Source of the DNA: Ardenticatenaceae bacterium | GTDB lineage: Bacteria > Chloroflexota > Anaerolineae > Promineifilales > Promineifilaceae | Reading direction: 5' to 3' | Assembly (NCBI GenBank): GCA_020634375.1 | Contig: JACKBX010000008.1 | Coordinates: 248,001 to 312,000, forward strand | Length of the DNA stretch: 64,000 nucleotides | Shown: one piece after another, positions 16,728 through 23,934 of the stretch | Layout: every line of letters begins with the position of its first letter | How positions within the stretch are numbered: position 1 is the stretch's first letter | Translations under genes and position numbers: made by a program | The notes under the pieces: generated by a model | The model's database searches: none | What the model saw: only the letters and a program-made list of their open reading frames with translations | What the model was told of the DNA's origin: nothing

Positions 16728-18185
16728 GTCTCTGTCACCGTTAGCATTGTCCCCGAACCCACCGTCACCTTCACGGCCAATGGACAGACTAGCTTGATTG
16801 TCCCCCCATACAGCGGCTTCACCCTGGCCTGGAGCAGCAGTGATGCCCATACTTGTACTGCTTCCGATAGTTGGACAGGCGACAAAGCGTTGAGCGGCAG
16901 CCAGAACTTCAAAGGGTTTGACTGGGGTTCTCGCACCTATACCCTGACATGTACCAACACCTTCGGCAGTACCGTTCGCTCTGTAACGGTGACAATAGGG
17001 TTTGATCCGGACACACCTGAAGGCGACCTGTGGGTAGGCGATGGCATGGCGATGAGCAGCCTGGAGGAGGGCAGCGCCCCATCAGGGGGGCAGATTGCCA
17101 TTCAGCGCAGCACCTACTTCCTGGCGGGGCAAGCCGTCGCCGTGCGCGTCACCGGCGACTTGGACATTGCAAACGACGGCCTGTTCTACCTCTACAGCGA
17201 CCACTTGGGCAGCGCCAGCGCCATACAAAGGGACGATGGCGTCAGCGACCCCATTGTGACGCGCTACCTGCCCTTTGGCGGCTACCGCACGGGCAGCGGG
17301 CCAAATGATGTGACGGACAGGGGTTTCACTGGACAGAAAGAGAGCATGGCCGACCTGGGCTTATACTACTATAACGCCCGTTGGTATTCACCGTTGGTTG
17401 GCCGCTTCCTGAGTGCCGACACCCTTGTGCCCGACCCCGCTAACCCGCAAAGTTTCAATCGTTACAGTTACGGATTGAATAATCCGCTTAAATACATTGA
17501 TCCAACTGGACATAAACAAGAACGCGCTCTTGTTATTGGCGGGGGGGACGTTGGAAATGGAGGCTTTAGTGACTTTGGTATGTTACAGAATGCTCTTCTT
17601 GTAGGTATGACTTGGGCAGGAGTAAATTATGCTTATAACCATCCAGACATAATGTGGGCCGTTCATGATACACTAAAACAAGTTCAAGCTTCGTTAGTTC
17701 AACTGTCAGGTTATACAGCTAGCACTCCTCCACCAAAATGGGATCCTGATAATGATCCCAACAAAAATCAGTATGGTAGAGCCCGTGAAGACTATATCCG
17801 GCAATTTTTACGCAATGACGGATGGACGATTAATGCAGAGAGCGATACACAAGTACGAACACAATTAGGCCTTCGAGGTGAGTCAGCTGATTTTTTGGGC
17901 ACGAAAAATGGCCGTTATCTGATAGGCGAATCAAAGGGTATGAACATTGATAAAGCTGTCTCCCAGCTTCAACAAACAGTAGATGGCTTATTTAATATAA
18001 ACCCAAGTGCAATGGGGAATACAGATGTACATTTGTATGTGAATCAGACTGCATGGGATCAGTTATCACAAGGTTGGCTCAATAGTTACCGTGTACAAAA
18101 TGGGATCTTACAATGGTATGATGGCGAAATGTGGAATTATACAATGGCGGGGAATGAATTAATTCAGGTTTTTGTCATACCGTAA
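16626..18185 (+). CDS. RHS tip 3: RHS core with PD-(D/E)xK-like nuclease C-terminus
   Basis: 519 residues from GTG 16626; the start is doubtful. Two Ig-like repeats and the RHS core are almost identical to tip 2 (YLYSDHLGSASAI, YLPFGGYRTG, DRGFTGQ, YYYNARWYSPLVGRFLSADT, NRYSYGLNNPLKY, DPTGH). The C-terminal domain contains YGRAREDYIRQFLRNDGW, then ESADFLGTKNGRYLIGESKG, that is a strand-turn-strand with D and ExK, the pattern of PD-(D/E)xK nucleases. A DNA- or RNA-cutting toxin is inferred. A putative immunity gene follows 15 bases later. Confidence 0.82.
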   Translation: MNDKPLTGSQSMTGFGSGSQVYTLTCENDYGETAVSVTVSIVPEPTVTFTANGQTSLIVPPYSGFTLAWSSSDAHTCTASDSWTGDKALSGSQNFKGFDWGSRTYTLTCTNTFGSTVRSVTVTIGFDPDTPEGDLWVGDGMAMSSLEEGSAPSGGQIAIQRSTYFLAGQAVAVRVTGDLDIANDGLFYLYSDHLGSASAIQRDDGVSDPIVTRYLPFGGYRTGSGPNDVTDRGFTGQKESMADLGLYYYNARWYSPLVGRFLSADTLVPDPANPQSFNRYSYGLNNPLKYIDPTGHKQERALVIGGGDVGNGGFSDFGMLQNALLVGMTWAGVNYAYNHPDIMWAVHDTLKQVQASLVQLSGYTASTPPPKWDPDNDPNKNQYGRAREDYIRQFLRNDGWTINAESDTQVRTQLGLRGESADFLGTKNGRYLIGESKGMNIDKAVSQLQQTVDGLFNINPSAMGNTDVHLYVNQTAWDQLSQGWLNSYRVQNGILQWYDGEMWNYTMAGNELIQVFVIP

Positions 18186-18200
18186 AAAGGAATCAACAAT

Positions 18201-18740
18201 ATGACTATTAAACAAGGGCAAGCCTGGCCGCAATTAGAGAAAGAACTTGCATTCATCAAAGGGAAAAAAGCAGCCATGGATGAGGCAGTAGCATATGCAA
18301 TGGAAACAGAGGGTAAAGTCAACGCCCTACGCAATCACATCCAACATGTTCGCTTTAATACATCGTATCCCCTGCGTATTTTCCAATACACACTGCACAC
18401 CTGGGAACCGGATTATGGGGATAAGGATTTTATAGCTGGTGTCCAGGCAGGATTTGATATTTGTGAACAAATATTTAACGCTCCAGATTGGCAAGAGAAA
18501 TCTTTTTCCCATTCTTCCGGTGCACCATCTAAAATCGTTCACTATCTACGAATGGCGTTACTTGATGTAGACGGCTACCTTTATGGTCTAGAGGAATGCT
18601 TTGAAAAAAAGGAAGATATTGAGGCTATTCAGATTGAAATTGAGGGTCTGGGAAGACTTCTCCGAAATAGGCCCAATGACAGACTGAGAAATGCTCGATT
18701 ACAGGCACTCAAAGACGGGTATGATATCCTAACAAGTTAA
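18201..18740 (+). CDS. Soluble helical protein, candidate immunity 3
   Basis: 179 residues; AAGGA precedes ATG 18201. Mostly helical, no membrane segment; acidic C-terminal half (ECFEKKEDIEAIQIEIEGLG). Not recognised. A cytoplasmic immunity protein is expected for a nuclease toxin, and it follows the tip 3 stop by 15 bases. Confidence 0.65.
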   Translation: MTIKQGQAWPQLEKELAFIKGKKAAMDEAVAYAMETEGKVNALRNHIQHVRFNTSYPLRIFQYTLHTWEPDYGDKDFIAGVQAGFDICEQIFNAPDWQEKSFSHSSGAPSKIVHYLRMALLDVDGYLYGLEECFEKKEDIEAIQIEIEGLGRLLRNRPNDRLRNARLQALKDGYDILTS

Positions 18741-19032
18741 CTTGACTTTGCTGAAAAAGATCATACGAAAAACGATCATGTTCTGACAAGGTCTTCCCCT
18801 ACGCGCTGGGGCCAGTTTCCTGACCGCGCCCCTATGTCGAGCCAATAACTTAGGGCATGGGAACGCGTTCATGCGTTGGGGCATGATCTTCTGAGCCAGT
18901 CTTCGGTCGTGCCAAACCACGCCCAACCGGATGCACTCGTGTTGCAAGAGGGCGGTGAATCACAATATGGCAGTTCCAACGTTCCCCACCCCAATCTTTG
19001 ACACCCTTTCAGAACATTGTTAAAGTCCAAAA
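18741..19032. other. Spacer without recognisable gene
   Basis: No supported gene on either strand, though short reading frames exist. The GC-rich part (18790-18960) differs from the AT-rich immunity gene and looks like remains of other sequence. It leads into a good terminator. Confidence 0.45.
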
Positions 19033-19060
19033 TGCCCGGTATCAAGCCGGGCGTTTTTTT
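19033..19060 (+). terminator. Rho-independent terminator
   Basis: GCCCGG, loop TATCAAG, CCGGGC, G and seven T on the plus strand. It could end the tip 3/immunity transcript. Confidence 0.88.
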
Positions 19061-19075
19061 GTTAGGATAACTCAT

Positions 19076-19211
19076 ATGAAGCGACACATTTACCTTGAAG
19101 ATATTCCCCTCACCGCAGCGCAGTAGGCGCTGCAAACCGCAGTGCAAGAGGCGGGTTTATGGCAGCCATTGCCTGCAGAAATAGTGCCATTGACACAGGC
19201 CAACGGCCGTA
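19076..19211 (+). pseudogene. moeA-like N-terminal fragment
   Basis: ATG 19076 opens MKRHIYLEDIPLTAAQ, then an in-frame TAG, then ALQTAVQEAGLWQPLPAEIV and PLTQANGR. This resembles the N-terminus of MoeA-type molybdopterin biosynthesis proteins (IYLEDIPL... PAETVPLxEAxGR). The coding similarity stops exactly at ACGGCCGT 19203-19210, where RHS-type repeat sequence takes over. A decayed fragment joined at a palindrome site; family assignment is from memory of the motif only. Confidence 0.6.
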
Positions 19212-19571
19212 TGAATGGTGAATGACAAGCGACTATCAGGCAGCCAGACCATGAATGGTTTTGGCAGCAGCAGCCAGGTCTATACCCTCACTTGTGAGAA
19301 TGATTATGGGCCAACGGCCGGATGAATGGTGAACGGTGAATAGTGAATGACAAGCCCCTGACAGGCAGCCAGAGTATGACTGGCTTTGGCAGCGGCAGCC
19401 AGGTCTATACCCTCACCTGTGAGAATGATTATGGAGAAACGGCCGGATGAATGGTGAATGGTGAACGGTGAATGACAAGCCCCTGACAGGCAGCCAGAGT
19501 ATGACTGGCTTTGGCAGCGGCAGCCAGGTCTACACGCTCACTTGTGAGAATGATTATGGAGAAACGGCCGT
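19203..19571 (+). repeat. Triple tandem copy of the tip 5' block before tip 4
   Basis: ACGGCC occurs at 19203, 19314, 19439 and 19564. The last two intervals are exactly 125 bp and the first, degenerate one is 111 bp. Each block holds GATGAATGG words and one Ig-like repeat segment (CAGGTCTAYACSCTCAC). Confidence 0.88.
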
Positions 19572-21117
19572 GTCTGTCACCGTTAGCATAGTCTCCGAAC
19601 CCACCGTCACCTTCACGGCGAATGGACAGACCAACTTAATTGTTCCGCCCAACAGCGGCTTCACCCTGGCCTGGAGCAGCAGCGGGGCCAAAGTCTGTAC
19701 TGCCTCCGATAGTTGGACAGGCGACAAAGCGTTGAGCGGCAGCCAGAACTTCAAAGGGTTTGACTGGGGTTCCCGCACCTATACCCTGACATGTACCAAC
19801 ACCTTCGGCAGTGCCGTTCGCTCTGTAACGGTGACAATCGGGTTTGATCTTGAGATACCTAAAGGCGACTTGTGGGTAGGCGATGGCATGGCGATGAGCA
19901 GCCTGGAGGAAGGCAGCGCCCCATCAGGGGGGCAGTATGTGATTCAGCGCAGCACTTACAGCCTGGCAGGGCAAGCCGTGGCCGTGCGCGTCACCGGCGA
20001 CTTGGACATTGCAAACGACGGCCTGTTCTACCTGTACAGCGACCATCTAGGCAGCGCCAGCGCCATACAAAGGGACGGTGGCGTCAGCGCCCCGATTGTG
20101 ACGCGCTACCTGCCCTTTGGCGGCTATCGCACAGGCAGCGGGCCAAATGAGGTGACGGATAGAGGCTTTACCCGGCAACGCGAGAACATGGCCGACTTGG
20201 GGCTGTACTACTATAACGCCCGCTGGTATTCACCGTTGGTTGGCCGCTTCCTGAGTGCCGACACCCTTGTGCCCGACCCACAAAACCCACAGCAGTATAA
20301 CCGGTACACCTATTCCCTGAACAATCCCCTGAAATATATCGACCCAAGCGGCCATTGTGTCGAGAACTATCAGGCAGGCTCGGAAGATTTTCAAACTTGT
20401 ATGGATGGGTGGTCTTCTCTCATGAACTACCTTTCTGATTTACACTATGGGCCAGGGGGGAATGGCGTATTTCCGAATGAGTGGACGACCGAATTATTGA
20501 TGACTGCTAATATTGCCTCTATCGAAGGCTTGATGAGGGCTTACGATATTGACTATGGATACACATCTCAAGTGATGGCAAGTCGTAATGCTCAATCGGA
20601 ACCCACAGGTTGGATGAGGAATGAATACATGTATAGGGAACGGCCGTGTCAGTATTGGGAATCTTGTTATGAACCACAACCCGCGTTTGATTTTGTTTCA
20701 GGAACTTTTTCAGCGGGTCCGGGCTATGGTGGAACATTTTCGCTGATCAAAGACAGGTATGGGAACATTTATATAAATTTGGGATTTCAATATGGTTCCC
20801 CTGGAGTTTCTGGAAGTTTGACAGGTGGCGATGTTGTGGATTCTAATTTAATCCCGGTGGTTTTATCTGAACCAGAAATGGAAAAGGCTCTAATTGGGCT
20901 CTCAGAAGGTGCTGGGGGCGGCGCGGGAGCAGGGGGTGCAATGTCTCATTCGCCTGGCCCTAATAACCTTGGAACGTTACAGGTCGGAGTATTCACACCC
21001 GGTTTTACTGCGGTACCTTTTTCAGGGGCGTTTCTTTTTTATGATGCTGGCTCTTCACGACCATGGTTTTGGCAAAAACCAAATAAAGGCAACAATATCA
21101 AAATAAAAGGTGGATAA
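19468..21117 (+). CDS. RHS tip 4: RHS core with Gly-rich unknown C-terminus
   Basis: 549 residues from GTG 19468, start doubtful. Two Ig-like repeats and RHS core nearly identical to tips 2 and 3 (GDLWVGDGMAMSSLEEGSAP; YLYSDHLGSASAI; YYYNARWYSPLVGRFLSADT; NRYTYSLNNPLKY; DPSGH). The 245-residue C-terminus is unique. It has DFVSGTFSAGPGYGGTFSL and QYGSPGVSGSLTGGDVV, beta-rich repeats, then SEGAGGGAGAGG and PFSGAFLFYDAG. A membrane-acting toxin is possible because a small two-pass membrane protein follows, but nothing decisive is visible. It has the one ACGGCCGT (20640) inside a tip C-terminal domain. Confidence 0.78.
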   Translation: MNDKPLTGSQSMTGFGSGSQVYTLTCENDYGETAVSVTVSIVSEPTVTFTANGQTNLIVPPNSGFTLAWSSSGAKVCTASDSWTGDKALSGSQNFKGFDWGSRTYTLTCTNTFGSAVRSVTVTIGFDLEIPKGDLWVGDGMAMSSLEEGSAPSGGQYVIQRSTYSLAGQAVAVRVTGDLDIANDGLFYLYSDHLGSASAIQRDGGVSAPIVTRYLPFGGYRTGSGPNEVTDRGFTRQRENMADLGLYYYNARWYSPLVGRFLSADTLVPDPQNPQQYNRYTYSLNNPLKYIDPSGHCVENYQAGSEDFQTCMDGWSSLMNYLSDLHYGPGGNGVFPNEWTTELLMTANIASIEGLMRAYDIDYGYTSQVMASRNAQSEPTGWMRNEYMYRERPCQYWESCYEPQPAFDFVSGTFSAGPGYGGTFSLIKDRYGNIYINLGFQYGSPGVSGSLTGGDVVDSNLIPVVLSEPEMEKALIGLSEGAGGGAGAGGAMSHSPGPNNLGTLQVGVFTPGFTAVPFSGAFLFYDAGSSRPWFWQKPNKGNNIKIKGG

Positions 21118-21121
21118 ACAA

Positions 21122-21388
21122 ATGAGCAATGATCTGCTTTTTCGACTTTTGATGTCATTGACGCTTTCATTATGGTTTGGCTACTATGCGTACTTGGCAT
21201 GGCGAAATCCTCGAAAATTTCAAGAAATGGCTAAGAAAGGTTTGGTATTTTATGGGGATTCAGATTTTATGAGTACATGGATCTGCTCAGAGCTATTTCT
21301 TTGGCTTGCAAGAATTGGAACAATATTCGTTACCGGCATTTGTCTGTTTGTTTTAATAATGTCTGTTTGGGGAGTGATTTCAGGATAA
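21122..21388 (+). CDS. Small two-pass membrane protein, candidate immunity 4
   Basis: 88 residues from ATG 21122, with AAAAGGTGG before it; a GTG at 21110 would overlap the tip 4 stop. Hydrophobic segments LFRLLMSLTLSLWFGYYAYL and GTIFVTGICLFVLIMSVWG. Not recognised. Position and size fit an immunity protein. Confidence 0.6.
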   Translation: MSNDLLFRLLMSLTLSLWFGYYAYLAWRNPRKFQEMAKKGLVFYGDSDFMSTWICSELFLWLARIGTIFVTGICLFVLIMSVWGVISG

Positions 21389-21826
21389 TTTTTACCCTTC
21401 ATTCCCTCTGACAAAATTTCCTTTTTCAAAGCTTGCTGAGGATAGTCGTTCACCATACTCTGTCTACAATCTCTATTGAGGTGGGTGACATTGTGGATAA
21501 TTGGGAGGTTCCAGTTATCCACAATGCCACAGCCGCTATTACAACGGCCTCTCTCTATCGAGAGTACGCCGACCACAGCCTTAGCAAAAGGGAACCCACG
21601 CACACCTCCAGATTGATTGCTTGACCGATACCGAAAACGGCAGTTCTTGCTCAATCACAGCAGGAAAGGAGTAAGAAACGGCCGTTCCCATTTTTTGTTG
21701 ACTATTGGGGGGCAACGGCCGGATGAATGGTGAATGGTAAACGGTGAATTGCGAATGGTGAATGGGAGAAGGCAACGGCCGTGCTTATCCAGTACGGCCG
21801 TTTTTGTTAGCGGATCACGCATCACG
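21389..21826. other. Spacer with IR and GAATGG words, no intact gene
   Basis: Both strands have short frames (for example 21433-21624) without support. It includes the 12-bp inverted repeat at 21489-21526 and, at 21715-21782, GATGAATGG words flanked by ACGGCCG and ACGGCCGT like the RHS repeat blocks. Confidence 0.5.
21489..21526. repeat. Inverted repeat with DnaA-box-like arms
   Basis: CATTGTGGATAA, 14-base spacer, TTATCCACAATG: perfect 12-bp arms. Each arm contains TTATCCACA, the classical DnaA box. It may be chance, a mobile-element end, or a DnaA titration site. Confidence 0.6.
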
Positions 21827-22600
21827 CTAAATATCCGGCTCCAGCACATCCCCTTCCCGACCGGCGTACTTCAGCACCGCATTCATCGCCCCGTGCGCTT
21901 CCAGCGCCAACTGCTGCGCGTCATCTTCCAGTGTGGGCTGCACCGGGCGCAGCGCATACAGCCGGGCATGGATTGGCCCAGAGTGCGTTGCCATGCGCCA
22001 CAAAGCCGTCATCAACGGCTCATCCGTCCAGCCAATGATGTCCAGCCGGTCATACAAAAAGACGCAGGGCAAATACGAGACGCTGCCCTGTGCGGCAATC
22101 TCAAATGCGCCATAGCGGAAAGGCTGCAACTCACCACTGTTAGAAATCCCGCCCTCTGGAAAGAGCACAATCGGCGGGTAATAGCTCACATTGTTAGCCA
22201 ACTTCTGCCGCGCCTCCAGGCGCGAGGCTTTGTCAGCGCGATCTACAAACACCGTGTCAATGGCAATGGCAATCCAGCCAATGAACGGCCAAGAGCGCAA
22301 ATCGGCCTTGCTCACAAAACGCACCGGCAAGATGGAGGCCAGCAACAAAATATCCATATAAGAAAGGTGATTGGGGAAGATAAAACCGGTCTGCTGGCGA
22401 AACTTTTCCGGCTCTTCACAGGTCAGGTGAACGTCGTAAAGGGGAATGATGAAACGCGCCAATCCCCTGACGGGCCAGGCGGCGATACGCACACCGCGTA
22501 CCCGCAGCGGCACAGGAGCCAACAGTAAAATGATAATCGTGCCCAAACCAATTGCCAGGAATGTCAGTGTCAGACGAAAGAGTGCGCGGATGATTCTCAT
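21827..22600 (-). CDS. plsC: 1-acyl-sn-glycerol-3-phosphate acyltransferase
   Basis: 257 residues from ATG 22600, which has AAAGGTGG before it. PlsC-type acyltransferase for phospholipid synthesis at the membrane. An N-terminal membrane segment (LTFLAIGLGTIIILLLAPV) is followed by the catalytic NHLSYMD (NHx4D block) and the acyl-acceptor motif FPEGGIS. Located just downstream of the PHP gene, separated by an inverted repeat. Substrate preference cannot be read from the sequence. Confidence 0.88.
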   Translation of the reverse strand: MRIIRALFRLTLTFLAIGLGTIIILLLAPVPLRVRGVRIAAWPVRGLARFIIPLYDVHLTCEEPEKFRQQTGFIFPNHLSYMDILLLASILPVRFVSKADLRSWPFIGWIAIAIDTVFVDRADKASRLEARQKLANNVSYYPPIVLFPEGGISNSGELQPFRYGAFEIAAQGSVSYLPCVFLYDRLDIIGWTDEPLMTALWRMATHSGPIHARLYALRPVQPTLEDDAQQLALEAHGAMNAVLKYAGREGDVLEPDI

Positions 22601-22628
22601 GGGCCACCTTTGGGAAGAGATAGAGTAG

Positions 22629-22675
22629 AGAGATAGAGATAGAGTGGAAATCGCCATGACTCTATCTCTATCTCT
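22629..22675. repeat. Inverted repeat of AGAGAT words
   Basis: Perfect 17-bp arms 22629-22645 and 22659-22675 with a 13-base loop; further GATAGAG words flank it. It lies between the PHP stop and the plsC start on the minus strand. Confidence 0.85.
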
Positions 22676-22686
22676 GCACTCTATCT

Positions 22687-23796
22687 TCAATAAAGAAAGA
22701 TAGGGTTGCTATAAATCCAGCCGCGTTCAGCGCCGGCGTAGGGAATGGTACATTCAACGCGATAGGCGCCTTCTTCGACGGGGATGTGGGTGAGATGGGT
22801 ATCGTTTTCTACCTGGGCCACAACGGCCCCACGATGAATCAGTTTAATGTGTGCCTTTTCTGGCGTCTTGATTTGCAGGGTTGCGCCCACATCCAGGCGA
22901 ATGGTGTCGCCAATCTGGCCTTTGTTAATGCCCTGCCCAGTAAAACGGAAGCCTTTGGTGGGATGGGCCATGTCGTACCCTACCCAACTGTGTCCCCGGC
23001 CAACAGCTTGCAGCACCAGGCGCTTATCGTGCGCCAGGTCGCCATTGAAGGGTTCGGGGATAAGGATGTGGGTGTTCACGGCACGAAAGAGAAACTCGTA
23101 GGGAAAGATAATGCGATGCAGGGGGCCAAAGTTCATGGGGGTGGCGTGGGCGTCGCTGTTGCCAACGGCAAAGATATGCTCGCCATCGCTGAGGTGTTTG
23201 TCCCACAGGGCGAGGGTTTCGGCGGGTGGCGCGATGATATATTTTTGCGGATTGAGGGCGAGGAGCACGGCCGTTAGCTTCCCCAACAACTCGATTCTCA
23301 ACGGCAGCTTGGCTACCCGCTTCTTAATCTCATCCACAAAACTGGACATGTAGTTCCAGATTTCCAGCCCCGTATACCCTTCAATCTCCCAATCGTGCCA
23401 GCCCAGATTGGGCATGTTCAGCAGCGGTTCGGGAGGGCGCTCGATGGGGTGCGCCAGGAAGCCATAGCCGCCTGCCGCTTTGGTTTCGTTGATCAAGCGC
23501 TGCGGGTCGGCGGCAAAGGGAAACATTTCGCGCTCTGCCCCATAGACCAGAAAATGACTGGCTTGTGGCACGCGGCGCACGTTATGCACTTCTTCGCCGA
23601 TGAGGATGAGGACACGGCCGTTTTCATTCTCGTAATACCCTTCCAACCCCTCCAGCCAAATGTTGTGGTCGGTGACGATGATGAAATCCAAACCGGCGGC
23701 AATCGCGGCGTCTGCAATGTCGGCGTGCGATCCCTCCCCGTCGGAGTAGGGCGTGTGCATGTGCATATTGCCGACAGCTTCAAACAATTCAGTCAC
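22687..23796 (-). CDS. PHP domain phosphoesterase-like protein
   Basis: 369 residues, GTG start 23796 with GAAGGTG upstream. PHP motifs HMHTPYSDGEG near the N-terminus and VTDHN follow the family's metal-binding pattern; HPIERPPEP and GNSDAH continue it. The C-terminal 90 residues look like a beta-sandwich (LDVGATLQIKTPEKAHIKLI). Probably a metal-dependent phosphatase or phosphoesterase with cytosolic substrate unknown. It ends against the repeat preceding plsC and may share its transcript. Confidence 0.85.
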   Translation of the reverse strand: MTELFEAVGNMHMHTPYSDGEGSHADIADAAIAAGLDFIIVTDHNIWLEGLEGYYENENGRVLILIGEEVHNVRRVPQASHFLVYGAEREMFPFAADPQRLINETKAAGGYGFLAHPIERPPEPLLNMPNLGWHDWEIEGYTGLEIWNYMSSFVDEIKKRVAKLPLRIELLGKLTAVLLALNPQKYIIAPPAETLALWDKHLSDGEHIFAVGNSDAHATPMNFGPLHRIIFPYEFLFRAVNTHILIPEPFNGDLAHDKRLVLQAVGRGHSWVGYDMAHPTKGFRFTGQGINKGQIGDTIRLDVGATLQIKTPEKAHIKLIHRGAVVAQVENDTHLTHIPVEEGAYRVECTIPYAGAERGWIYSNPIFLY

Positions 23797-23881
23797 TTAT
23801 GTTCACCTTCGTTTCTCTTGGTACGGGGACAAATGCTATCATTTTCGATGCGATTCTCCAAGTTCCAAACCTGCTGCGCCA

Positions 23882-23921
23882 ACAAAAAAGCCGCACTTTG
23901 TCAGTACGGCTTTTGTTTTTT
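23882..23921 (-). terminator. Terminator between PHP gene start and serine hydrolase stop
   Basis: A-run, AAAAGCCG, 13-base loop, CGGCTTTT, T-run. It sits just downstream of the minus-strand serine hydrolase and can work on both strands. Confidence 0.8.
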
Positions 23922-23934
23922 GGAATTGGGGTGG

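Noticed and set aside
18741..19032. Minus-strand frame of about 72 codons
   Set aside because: Arg-rich, no RBS or motif, and it crosses mixed-composition sequence; treated as spacer.
21433..21624. Short plus-strand frame over the DnaA-box IR
   Set aside because: Both strands read similar peptides only because of the inverted repeat; no start signal.
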